Shown: piece by piece, positions 24,718 to 34,900 of the stretch | Layout of the letters: every line of letters begins with the position of its first letter | How positions within the stretch are numbered: position 1 is the stretch's first letter | Notes under the pieces: generated by a model | The model's database searches: none | What the model saw: only the letters and a program-made list of their open reading frames with translations | What the model was told of the DNA's origin: nothing | Program-made: the position numbers and the translations under genes | DNA from: Prosapia bicincta | Lineage: Eukaryota; Arthropoda; Insecta; Hemiptera; Cercopidae | Length of the DNA stretch: 64,000 nucleotides | Reading direction: 5' to 3' | Assembly: GCA_036971475.1 (NCBI GenBank) | Contig: JBAIZL010000005.1 | Location: 244,468,323-244,532,322 of the forward strand

Positions 24718-24957
24718 TATTTATTAGGAATGTACTGTAGATTAATTTAATAATAAATACACAAAAACCTCTTAAACACATACTTTCTTTATTTTACCCT
24801 TATGTACATTTCAGTTACCAAGTAACCATTCTTACAGAGATAACATACAAAGACTGTTTTTGTATGTTATCCTTCTGAGGATGATTACTTGGTAATTGAA
24901 ATGTACATAAGAGTAAAATAAAGAAAGTTTGTAGTTAAGAGGTTTTTGTGTATTTAT
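24718..24957. mobile_element. Palindromic non-autonomous insertion (hairpin 1)
   Basis: A 240-bp insertion in the 46-bp satellite domain, flanked by a 13-bp direct repeat. Arms of about 100 bp (24752-24851 and 24860-24957) are imperfect inverted copies. Shared words are AATAAATACACAAAAACCTC, TACTTTCTTTATTTTAC, TATGTACATTTCAGTTACC and AGTAACCAT. The right arm contains CTGAGGA (24875-24881), a small stem ATTAC/GTAAT and GAAA (24898-24901), an arrangement that recalls a hammerhead ribozyme core. A relative is present at 49640-49820. Long target duplications and hammerhead-like motifs are known for Penelope-like elements, but no coding part is present, so this is tentative. Confidence 0.7.
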
Positions 24958-24970
24958 TGAGAATGGTTAC
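24958..24970. repeat. 13-bp direct repeat flanking palindrome, right
   Basis: TGAGAATGGTTAC, second copy, directly after the palindromic insertion. The first four bases overlap the GTATTTATTGA arm end. Confidence 0.75.
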
Positions 24971-25138
24971 ACTAAATCATTCAATAAAGTCTTTATAGTC
25001 CAGATCAAGAAACGTATTTGCGTTATTCCAAAAAACCTATATGAAAACAAAATTGGAGAACTACTTCAAGTTATACCCTAGAAACTATGTAGTCGATATT
25101 AGACAATATATTTACATTATTTCCTAACGTACATACAA
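24971..25138. repeat. Degenerate 46-bp satellite before the LINE
   Basis: Units with GCGTTATTCC, TAGTCGATATTAGACAATA and TTTACATTATTTCCTAACG continue the satellite up to the LINE. The last 13 bases (25126-25138, AACGTACATACAA) are the left target duplication of LINE copy A. Confidence 0.8.
25126..25138. repeat. Target-site duplication of LINE copy A, left
   Basis: AACGTACATACAA here equals 30493-30505. The outer two A residues may belong to the LINE tail, so the true duplication is 11-13 bp. Confidence 0.88.
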
Positions 25139-25727
25139 CCCGGCTAGCTGGCCTGAGCAACCGGGCGGGTCCACAGGTGGCGGACAGTGGAACGGCCTAC
25201 AGATATGTAGGTTACTTGTGAATAAGGATTCCGGAAGGTTTCTGAATAAGCAGGCCTGGACCAAGGCAATGGTTCAAAGGTGAGGAATTATCCCTCCTCG
25301 TCAGTCAACCGGTTGGGTGTGGTAGAAATAACTGCTCTGACTGGGGAGACTGGGGTAGTTGGGAATTAAGTCCTTACAATGCTACTCTCACCTCCCAGGT
25401 GAACCAAGGGTAAAGCGGCAGTGAAGTATGGGCGGGAAACTACCCTAACGACACAGTTGTAACAAAAGAGAGTAAAGCAGGCTGTTCGCTCCAAGAACAA
25501 CAGTTAATAATGTCCTGAACTTGGGGTAGGCTACAAGGTCAGTGACTGAATACTAAATTCAAGGTGGAAGGCATCGTGCCGAAGGATGAGTGGCTGCAGG
25601 GTATAAAATGCAGTCGCACACGATCCCCTTGAGGAACCAGACAAAACCTCATTGTATGTTGTCTTGCCAGGGCAGTGGGGGCTTTGCTCTGGTCGACCGT
25701 TATTTCCCCCATACTCGTGGAACGTTA
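25139..25727 (+). other. 5' UTR of LINE copy A
   Basis: GC-richer than the flanking satellite. It starts at the insertion boundary, where such elements usually carry an internal promoter. I see no diagnostic box. An upstream in-frame extension of ORF1 runs back to 25590, but the first well-placed ATG is at 25728. Confidence 0.6.
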
Positions 25728-26809
25728 ATGGACCAAACATGTAAAAAAAATGATTTTGAGACTGCACAGACAGCGGGAGCCAATGAGACGGCAAACCGTG
25801 AGTCTGTAGCAGATGTGTCAACGGCAACCATCACTGGGGGTGCGGGGGCGGCTTTCAAGCTGCCGGCTGCAGAAACCGGTGAAATGGCTGTAGAGTTGAG
25901 CACGCTGCCTTTAAGGAGAAAGCGTATGAGTGGAGCGGCCAAAAGGCGGCTCCGAAGAGAACAGGCGAGAGCAGCGGGAGGGCCAATAATCCTGACAAAA
26001 CGAAGGGGAGGGCAAAACCAAGCCGAGCTTGTCAAAGTCCAGGGCTTGGATGTTGTGAGGAGGGAGGTGCAACAGGGAAGCAATCAACCAAGAGCACCAA
26101 ACCCCAGCACGTCCAAAATGCCTAGTAGCTCGACGTCCAATACCTCTCCAGTGGAGAGAGGAAAGAAAAAAGTGAAGCTGGGACAAGGAGGGGATGCTGC
26201 AGTGTCTTCGGGCACATACGGCGATACCCTTCGGCAAAGGCTAGCCATTGTCCCAGTTAGTTACCCAGAGAGTCAACTCTCGGAAGAGATGGCGTTGGAG
26301 CTGGAGGAGCTGTTCTTCTCAGAACTGCTGTCCGCTGAGACGGAGAGTGGGAATAGAGGGTTCAGGACAGTATTCTTAGAGAGGGGGCTCTAAATGTCGT
26401 ATGCTCCTCACGGGAGAGCCTGGAGTGGGTCCTTCGGGTCCTGCCAAGCTTCACCCTGAGTGAGGGGGTAAAGTTGAGGGCAGGGCCACCCAAGGAGATC
26501 TTTTGCATTGCAAAAGTTTCAATGTGGGTGCCCAAACCCTACAATGACAAGGAGCCGGAAGAGATCCTGAAGGTGGTCAAAACCCAGAACCCTGGGCTAG
26601 TTCAGGATACTTGGAAGGTGATTGTTAGGAAAAGAGAGGATGCAGGTCTTACCCTTATCCTGTATATAGGAGAGGGCTCCCTAAGGGCACTGAGGAACAA
26701 CAACCTGAGGGTGAATGTGGGGCTGAGACAGGCCACGTTCAAGGTGATCTCTAGTCCTGTGGCTGCTTTGTGGACCCAGGCAACAACTGCTAAAAAAGCA
26801 GAACGATGA
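25728..26809 (+). pseudogene. LINE ORF1 (DUF4780-like nucleic-acid-binding protein), frameshifted
   Basis: Starts at ATG 25728 (MDQTCKKNDFETAQ). The N-terminal half is low-complexity with a basic stretch (LRRKRMSGAAKRRLRREQ), as expected of an RNA-binding ORF1 protein. The C-terminal half, in the frame of 26474-26809, shows the DUF4780 pattern seen in many insect LINE ORF1s: VSMWVPKP...EEILKVVKTQNPGL, WKVIVRKRE, and LTLILYIGEGSLRAL. The first frame stops at 26391-26393. The homologous reading continues in the next frame (ALNVVCSSRESLEWVL), so one base is missing in the G run near 26383-26387. A programmed shift is possible but less likely, given the damage in ORF2. The stop TGA overlaps the ORF2 start. 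Confidence 0.85.
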
Positions 26810-27685
26810 TCAAGTTCCTCCAAGTGAACCTACAGCATAGCAGGGCAGCTAGTACTGTCGTGTGTAGGATGATGAACAGGGGAGAAGTGGACTTGGTTCT
26901 CATCCAGGAGCCATGGATTTCTGGAGGACGAATATGCGGGCTGGCGACATCTGGAGGTAAGTTGTTGTATGATAAGAACTCCGGTGTTCCCAGGACGTGT
27001 ATCCTGTTTAGGAGGGGGTTGAGTGCTTTTGTACTAACGGACTTATGCTGCAGGGACTTGATAGCAGTGATGGTGGAGCTGCGGGCGGAGGGGAGGATGA
27101 AGAGGCTGAATCTGGCCACGGCATATCTTCCCTTTAACTACACGGGGGCTCTACCAACACAAGAGCTGAGGAGGCTGGTCGAGCACTGTGGATGAGGAAC
27201 TGCTGGTGGGGATGGATGCTAACTCCCATCCCACTTCGTGGGGAAGTACAGGTATAAACACTAGAGATGAGGAACTTTTAGCTTATCTTAGCTCTAAGAA
27301 TTTACTAGTCTTAAATCAGGGGGAAGAGCCGACGTTTGTCACTAGGGCCAGACAGGAGGTCCTGGACATTACCGTGGCACCGAACCAGATGGTTAGGTAT
27401 GTACTAAATTGGCATGTGTCGAATGAACCATCTTCTTCTGACCACAGACATATTAAGTATGATATCTCCCTCAATCCAGCTATGCTTCGGCCAACCAGGG
27501 ATCCAAGAAGAACAGACTGGGACTCCTGCAGGAGGGACCTGGGTGTTCGGATTGAGGAAGCTGGATTGGAGTATGGTGGGAGGAGAGAGCTAGAAGACTC
27601 TGCCACATTGGCTGGCGAGGCTATAGTAGAATTCTTTACTGATAACTGCACCCTCATTGAGGGGAGAAAACTAGAGGATCAGTAA
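26806..27685 (+). pseudogene. ORF2 endonuclease domain segment (APE-type)
   Basis: Two frames, 26806-27195 and 27188-27685, joined by a one-base shift. The catalytic and structural motifs of APE-type LINE endonucleases are all present: LQVNLQ (Asn), LIQEPW (Glu), GMDANSHPTSWGS (Asp/Asn and His), LDITVAP (Asp) and SSDHRHI (Asp-His). The frameshift falls in the loop between the LATAYLP strand and GMDAN. The segment ends at a nonsense TAA where the family continues into the linker. Confidence 0.92.
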
Positions 27686-29361
27686 TGGTGGAATAAGAAG
27701 CTAGCCAAACTTCGGAAGACCACCAGGAGACTCTTTAATAGAGCAAAAAAGAACGGGGAGTGGGACCAGTATAGGAAAACACTAACCGAATACAACAGGG
27801 CAATTAGAGAAGCACGCAGGAAGTCCTGGAAGGAGATTGACAAAACTCGGGAAGGGGCACGACTGCATAAAGTGCTCTCTAAGGACCCAGTTAACCCGGT
27901 GGGGATGCTAAGAACCCCACTGAGAAATATAACAAAAACTGCAGGGGATACTGTGGAAGAATTAATCAGAACACATTTCCCTTCCAGTACTCTGAGGAAA
28001 CTTGGAGGAGCAGACACTGAAGCAGTTGCCAAACTCTCCACAAGACGTGGTAAGAGGGAGGACTGGGAAGTGGCAAGGAGGATAGTAACTCCACAAAGGG
28101 TAAGATGGGCTATTGGCACATTTAAACCCTACAAATCTCCAGGTTCAGATGGGATCTATCCTGTGCTGCTGCAGCAGGGAATGGATATGCTGGTGCTGGT
28201 ACTTACTAAATTATACAGGCTAAGCATTGCTCTAGGGCATGTGCCGGCAGCCTGGAAATCTAGTAAGGTGGTCTTTATACCTAAGCCCACCGGTAACCAA
28301 TCGGAAGGGAAAGGATAAAGACCTATTACACTCATGTCCTTTGTTCTTAAGGCACTTGAAAAACTGGTTGATAAGCATATTAGGGGGGGGGGGGTGCTTT
28401 GGCCATAAAACCACTGCATTGCAACCATTATGCTTATCAACCGGGGAAATCCTGCGAGGGAGCTCTCCATCAAGTGGTTGGTAGGATTGAGCAAATGATC
28501 GCTAAGAAAGATTGTGCCATTGGTGCCTTCCTCGACATTGAATGGGCTTTCAATAACCCCTCAGTGGAGACGATGGTAAATAGTGCAAGACGTCATGGAG
28601 TGCATGCGACCACTTGCGGCTCGATAAGTTCCATGTTAACAAACAGAAGCATTTCTGTAGAGGTGGCAGGGGAGGTCAGAAGGGCGGAGAAAAGTCTGGG
28701 CTGTGCACAGGGGGGGGGGAGGGTTCTCTCTCCTCTGTTGTAGTGCCTAATGGTTGACAACCTTTTTTGAACTCCTGAATGAACAGGGGTACTTCTGTCT
28801 GGGGTATGCGGACGACATAGTTGTTCTGATCCTGGGCAGATTCCCTGATACAGTCCTTGAGGTAATCAGAAATCCTCTACGACTGATTGAAGAGTGGTGT
28901 AATAAGGAGAACCTTAGGGTAAATCCAAAAAAGACTGCTCTTATTAACTTCACCAGACAGCGAAAGGTCTGACGACCAGGATGCCTCGCTTGTTTGGTGA
29001 ATACCTTGAGTTTGTGGGGTAGGTGAAGTACCTGGGAGTTACTCTGGACAGAAAACTCACCTGGAACCCACATATTGAGAGGACAGTTAACAGGGCCAAA
29101 AGGGCACTGATGACAGTGAGAAGAATGGTGGGTAAGAAATGGGGACTGAAGCCATCAATGATGCACTGGATGTATCTGAGGGTGATAAGACCTATGATTA
29201 CCTATGGAGCTCTGGTGTGGTGGACAAAGGCCAACCAGGCACAGACAAGAGCTCAACTGAGCTCTATCCAGAGATTGGCTTGTCTGTGCACACTGGGAGC
29301 GATTTCAACTACACCTGGTGCAGCAATGGAAGTAATGCTTAACCTCCCCCCCACCCCTTGA
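27686..29361 (+). pseudogene. ORF2 linker and reverse transcriptase segment
   Basis: After the TAA the same frame reads WWNKKLAKLRKTTRRLFNRA, then YKSPGSDGIYPVLLQ (RT motif 1 region) up to 28318. Another frame gives RPITLMSFVLKALEKLVDKH. The next (28399-28743) gives YQPGKSCEGALHQVV and FLDIEWAFNNPS, which is motif A with its Asp; family members usually have EGAFDN here. CAQGG lies before LSPLL. Motif C, GYADDIVVL, is intact near 28804. The thumb-side segment YLGVTLDRKLTWNPHIE is at 29029 onward. The catalytic residues survive, but the frame is broken at least five times, twice at G runs of nine or more bases. Confidence 0.9.
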
Positions 29362-29401
29362 GCTTGTCCTAAGGGGAGAGGCGAGGCTGGCGGCATGGAG
29401 A

Positions 29402-30037
29402 TTGCGCAACTCGAACAACTGGGCTAACCTCCCAGATGTTTCAGGACATATGAGTATCGAGTGCGTGGTCAAAGAACCCGTCTTGGAAATGGGCAGCGAC
29501 CACATTACTCGAACGTTTGCACCTAACCAGGCCCACCAAACTATGATGGAATGGTCAGGGACATTAACATCGGGAGCTCAGATCTGGTACACAGATGGCT
29601 CCAAGATGGACTTCGGCACTGGAGCGGAGGTGTATTGTAAAAACCTAAGGGTAAAACGAGTTTTTTCCTTGGCGAGGCATACCTCTGTCTTTCAGGCCGA
29701 AATATATGCTATAAATGCCTGTCTGGGAGAGATAGCGAGAAGGGGAACACACGGGACCCGGATTGCTATTTTCTCCGACAGTCAGGCAGCAATTAAGGCA
29801 CTAAACGGACATGTGGTCACCTCGGCCATAGTCAGGGAGTGCCTAAATAACCTACACACCCTGGCAAGGTACAATCAAATCAAGATAGGTTGGGTGCCAG
29901 GGCATAGGGAAATATTTGGAAATGAAGCCGCAGATGCGATGGACAGAGAGGGGTCTTCGACTCCCCTGATTGGACCGGAACCGGCGGTAGGTATTTCCAA
30001 TTTATGGTCAGATTGCAGTGCGAAGGTGGATGGCTGA
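29402..30037 (+). pseudogene. ORF2 RNase H domain segment
   Basis: A single 211-codon frame with all four acidic RNase H signatures: YTDGSKMDFGTG (Asp), QAEIYAINACLGE (Glu), SDSQAAIKALNG (Asp) and WVPGHREIFGNEAAD (His and Asp). This is the best preserved domain of the element. RNase H in this position is characteristic of I, LOA and some related clades and is absent from most R1 elements. The frame shifts into the C-terminal segment between 30018 and 30037. Confidence 0.92.
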
Positions 30038-30413
30038 AAGACACTGTGAGCACTGGATCAGGGCTGAAGGGATGAGACACAGTAAGCTAACCCTTAGGAA
30101 ACCTTCCTTGTGGCTGCAGAAGAGTCTCATCTATTTGTCTAGGCAGGAATTGAGGATAGCCACAGGTCTACTCACGGGACACGGTGGACTAAGGAAACAT
30201 CTGCATAAAATGGGTATCTACAAAGATGAACCAGTGTGCAGATTATGCGGGCAAGAACTGGAGACTGCCACACACATTATTTATAGATGTGAAGCACTTG
30301 CCGAGAGGCGCTTCAACCTCTTTGGTGATAGTACAGCTCTGGTGGATGCTGAAGGTAAAACACTAGTCAGGAAACTCCTAAACCTGGTAAGAGGGAAGGG
30401 GCTATTTGACTAG
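30018..30413 (+). pseudogene. ORF2 C-terminal zinc-binding segment
   Basis: The frame covers the tail after RNase H. ITGLLTGHGGLRKHL-like sequence (written here as RIATGLLTGHGGLRKHL) is followed by CRLCGQELETATHIIYRC, a Cys-Cys-His-Cys motif found at the C-terminus of many R1/I-group ORF2 proteins. The stop is TAG at 30411-30413. The foldback element in LINE copy B entered between the GGLRKH and CRLC regions. Confidence 0.85.
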
Positions 30414-30492
30414 ATCATGGAGGTAAGTACAATATACCTTAAGGTAGCAGTGCTTCGGGCAGTTTAAACCCGCTCCCAAGTTAATAAAATAA

Positions 30493-30505
30493 AACGTACA
30501 TACAA
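30493..30505. repeat. Target-site duplication of LINE copy A, right
   Basis: AACGTACATACAA, matching 25126-25138. Satellite sequence resumes directly with TCAATAAGAACGTCG. Confidence 0.88.
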
Positions 30506-31900
30506 TCAATAAGAACGTCGTTTCGATACTCCCTAGATTAAATATAGTCGATATTGGAGAAGGTTTTTACGTAAAACCCTAGAGTCCACATTGTCCAAGT
30601 TAGGGGACGTCTCTGCGTTATTCGCTAATGTCTATATAGTCGATATTAAGCAAAGTTGTTACGTTATTCCTTAGGTTATATAAAGTCGATTTTAAATAAC
30701 GTTTTTTCGTAAATCACTAAAGTCCACATGGTAGAAATTAGGGGACGTCTTAGCGTTATTCCCTAAAGTCTACATAGTCGATATTAAAGAACGACATTAC
30801 GATATTCCCTAGATTATATATAGTCGATATTAGAGAACGTTTTTTGTTAATACCTACAGCCTAATTAGTCGAAGTCAGGGGACGTCTCAGCAATATTCCC
30901 TAATGTCTATATAGTCGATATTAAAGAACGACATTACGATATTCCCTAGATTATATATAGTCGATATTAGAGAACGTTTTTTGTTAATACCTACAGCCTA
31001 ATTAGTCGAAGTCAAGGGACGTCTCAGCAATATTCCCTAATGTCTATATAGTCGATATTAAAGAACGACATTACGATATTTCCTAGATTATATATAGTCG
31101 ATATTAGAGAACGTTTTTTGTTAATACCTACAGCCTAATTAGTCGAAGTCAGGGGACGTCTCAGCAATATTCCTTAATGTCTATATAGTCGATATTAAAG
31201 AACGACATTACGATATTCCCTAGATTATATATAGTCGATATTAGAGAACGTTTTTTGTTAATACCTACAGCCTAATTAGTCGAAGTCAGGGGACGTCTCA
31301 GCAATATTCCCTAATGTCTATATAGTCGATATTAAAGAACGACATTACGATATTCCCTAGATTATATATAGTCGATATTAGAGAACGTTTTTGTTAATAC
31401 CTACAGCCTAATTAGTCGAAGTCAGGGGACGTCTCAGCAATATTCCCTAATGTCTATATAGTTGATATTAAAGAACGACATTACGATATTCCCTAGATTA
31501 TATATAGTCGATATTAGAGAACGTTTTTATGTTAATACCTAGAGCCTACTTAGTTGAAGTCAGGGGACGTTTCGTCGTTATTCCCTAAAGATTATATAGT
31601 CGATATTAAAGAACAACGCTACGTTATTCCCTCGATTAAATTTAGTCGATATTAGGGTTTTTTTTAGGTTAATCCCTAGAAACTACTTATTCGAAATTAG
31701 GGAACGTTTCAGCGTTATTTCCTAAGTCAATATGACCAAAATTATAGAACGTTTTTACGATATTCCTTAGAGACAATTTACTGGATATTAGGAAACCTCT
31801 TTACGATTTTTCCTAAAGGCGAAAGTAGGGAACCTCTTTACGATATTTCCTAGGGATTATCTAATAGGTATTAGATATAGTGTTTCCGTTATTACCTGGT
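30506..31900. repeat. 46-bp satellite, 137-bp higher-order array
   Basis: The same satellite family as 23874-25138, but organised in trimers. A 137-bp block made of three diverged monomers (AATGTCTATATAGTCGATAT; AGATTATATATAGTCGATAT; AGCCTAATTAGTCGAAGTCA) repeats about five times between roughly 30760 and 31530. The TAATGTCTATA start recurs near 30900, 31038, 31175, 31313 and 31449. Beyond 31530 the units become increasingly degenerate and fade out by about 31900. Confidence 0.93.
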
Positions 31901-34900
31901 CTATATAATCAAGCTTGAAACAAGTAGCTTTTAGGAATAGATAGTAAATATTCTCCGAATAACCTTGAAATTGTATTATAATTTTAAAGATAATAAGCTA
32001 GACATGTTAATACATTAAATTTATATATTTTGTATTCGCGATTTAAGGCCACGTGTGTTCCGTATTAATAATGACTCTCCAAGCAGTATTTCACGTCCTA
32101 TAGTCAATTCCCCCTCCAACTAATCACCTTTTGACTTGAGCAGTAAATAACCTCTGATATACGCAATACGCATTAAAAGCAGGATATGGGCATTGTTTAA
32201 TTTCTATTAACGAACCGATGATCATTTACCTACTAATTATAACATTTACAGCGCCATAAAACCTTTGAGGGGATCAGCCGATGTTGTTTAATGTACTGAG
32301 CACCTTGGCCTGTGGCAGATTGGCTCTAAATTAACGGACGGTACTTATAACTTGTTTCAATAGTTTTATAATCTCTCGCCATCATCACATTGTATGTTGA
32401 CGTAGTTTATCCTTATATATGAAATATTGTAAATGAGATATTAAGTTATTTTTAAAACTCTACAGACCGTTTATTAAAAAAAAACAACAATTAAATCATT
32501 ATGATATTTAAAGTAGAATCATTTAAACCTTACATAAAGATTAATTTAGAATGAAATATCTGTCTTATAACTACCGATAAAAGTAACATCAAAGAATTAG
32601 TTTTATAAAATAAAATTGTTACAGGTCTTTAAGTCTACAACAAGGTTGTAAAAGATTTGACCTACCTTGTGAAAGCCATTAAAGGGTAAATGTCTATTAT
32701 ATATTTATTTTACACTGTAATCTAAAAAAGTGATGCACTGCAGTAAGTGAAATGATCATTTTTATCATTATAACTTTTTATAATAAATTATAAAAAATGC
32801 AGTCGTATATTTAATTTGTTTTAATAACGCCTTTAGTAAATAACCTATATCTTAAGGCATATACAAATTAGTACAATATATAATTAAGCAGATATGCCCC
32901 ATTCTGAAAGGTTTTCTATATAAAACCAAATAAATGTACCTGATGATGCAGACTTCTTAGAGAGCACCAGAACAAAATACTCATGAGATTTAGAGCTATG
33001 AACCCAGAAATTTTAAATTTTCTACCAAAAATCATTATTTCGAAATAGACAGTAAATTTTAAAATAAATATCCTTTTACAAAACATAGCCCTGCACTATA
33101 ATATATCTCAAAATTATCCTGTTTTTTTTTTTTTAATAACATTTTCTAATGCACGAGGTAAATGTTAAAAGTGCATCACGGAATCCTTGTTCTGAGCGGC
33201 TATGCTAATGCATTCATACCCAGAACAAACTTCTCCTCTTTGCAACCAGTTTTACGAAATTAACGAAAATATCGAAATTAATTTTAATCAAATATTGTGT
33301 TGCTATTTTCTAGTTTATTTTAAAATATTTCTCTAAATTACCAAAACTTGCAAAAAAATTGTATTTACTATTAACATATCATAAAATATTAATAATATCT
33401 TTTAATAACTTTCTGCTAACATACAAAAGAGAAAGTAGTTGACTACGAGTAATACAAAAAGCTGTTATATCAAATCACTGGATATGAAATAATTTAATCA
33501 AGTTTTGCCTACGAGATTTCAGAGTTTTCGAGAAATTTAATTGCAAAATTATTTAAACCTAATCTCTGTTTTTGAATATAGATTATAACATCTTTTGCCA
33601 TTTTCTGGTATGTTTTACATTCAGAAATCTTCAGGACAAATATCGGTGATCTCCGGATTGTCACACGCTTTCGTGTGAATTCCGAAATAATGACGTCATA
33701 TTCTACTAACTTATTCCTACATAAAGTGTTTTACGCTGCTTTATAAGAAATCACATTTTAAAAAATTATTAAAAACCAAGTACAATTTATTTCAATGAAA
33801 TCGAATTGTTTTTGTAGCCCTAACTTGATAACTAATTATGTTTTATTACTTTTTATTTAACGCCACTTCTAATAAATAAATACATTTAAATAAAATATTC
33901 TTTCTACGATTAATATATTTGTTTATATTCGTATTCAATCAACGGAGTATTTCAATATCACTAAGGCCCAAACTAGTAATAATGAAATGGTCTTAACTAG
34001 AACACACTCAATATCTTCCTCCTAAGAACCTTGAAGCTAATCTAAAAAAGAATATAAAACGCTGATCCCCTTAATACGTTCTTTTTGTGTATATCTCCAT
34101 GTTTTACGTACAGAAATTGTTTAAATGACGTAAATCTGGTAGCCCCTTTTATTTTATCCAGTATTATCAAAGAACTAGTGACGTCGAGCAACTAGCAACT
34201 AGTTTTAAAATTGATTTGTCCCAAATTGTGTGCTATTGATTTCAATTTACATTGGATAAGAAAAAAATCACATCGGATCTATTGCGAATTTTATAAAATA
34301 TTTCAAATATTTTATTATGTCTTTCATTTCGAATATTACTCATTAAAGAAAGATGGGAAGCAAATACAAATCAAATCTCTTTAAAAATAAAACAAGTTGA
34401 GTTTAGCTTATGAGCAAATATAATACCTAAACAATACCAAACACCACCTCACAATAATAATTTAATTCCTCATACGCGTATCAATTACAATGCTACCATC
34501 TTCAGTGAGTAGGGTTATACAAATTACAAACTATAGCTTAACTTGTTATATATCCATAAATAAAATTCCTACTATAACCTAATATAACCTATAGTAAGTT
34601 ATTGTTTAAAAATTATGTAGTCATACTCACAGATGATGATGACGACTTTGTTAGCTTAACGAGAGTGAAATAACAAATAACTAATTAAAAATATTCAGTA
34701 AACTTTATTTATTTAATTAACTTTAAAGAATATTATTAAAATAATAGTCATGTTAAAATAAATGATTAGGAAAAATAAAGCATCTCAAGCCGTTGTTCTT
34801 ATGGCGACCACAATCAGGACCAAGATACAGGTTGCAGGAAGTTTTAAGTATAAATTAAATTGTTTTCTGTATATATTAATTACATACAAACAAGTAAGCT

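Larger units (their letters stand above)
26806..30413 (+). pseudogene. LINE ORF2 polyprotein (EN-RT-RNase H), multiply broken
   Basis: Begins ATGATCAAG; ATG 26806-26808 overlaps the ORF1 stop TGA 26807-26809. In order: endonuclease, linker, reverse transcriptase, RNase H and C-terminal zinc-binding segment, as in R1/LOA/I-group LINEs. I count lesions near 27187 (frameshift), 27683-27685 (TAA before WWNKKLAKLRK), 28311 (frameshift in the KDYRPI-like motif), 28382-28394 (long G run), 28711-28719 (long G run), 28741 and nearby (stop and shift), 28971 and 29020 (stops), 29358 (shift) and 30018-30036 (shift). The protein cannot be made in full. It would have supplied the nicking, reverse transcription and RNA-removal activities for its own insertion in the nucleus. 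Confidence 0.92.
25139..30492 (+). mobile_element. Full-length, inactive non-LTR retrotransposon (LINE copy A)
   Basis: A 5.35-kb insertion into the 46-bp satellite, bounded by AACGTACATACAA on both sides. The 5' end begins CCCGGCTAGCTGGCC. About 590 bp of 5' UTR precede ORF1. ORF1 (DUF4780-like) and ORF2 (AP-type endonuclease, reverse transcriptase, RNase H, C-terminal zinc-binding motif) overlap by ATGA. The 3' UTR ends GCTCCCAAGTTAATAAAATAAA. Domain order, the RNase H and the C-terminal CCHC-like motif place it in the R1/LOA/I group of LINEs. LOA is a plausible clade, but I cannot decide without a tree. Several frameshifts and stops in both ORFs make it non-functional. LINE copy B at 11433 is a close relative. 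Confidence 0.95.

Noticed and set aside
25590..25727. Upstream start of ORF1 at 25590
   Set aside because: It begins with GTG and no ORF1-like sequence precedes 25728. The ATG at 25728 opens a typical N-terminus.
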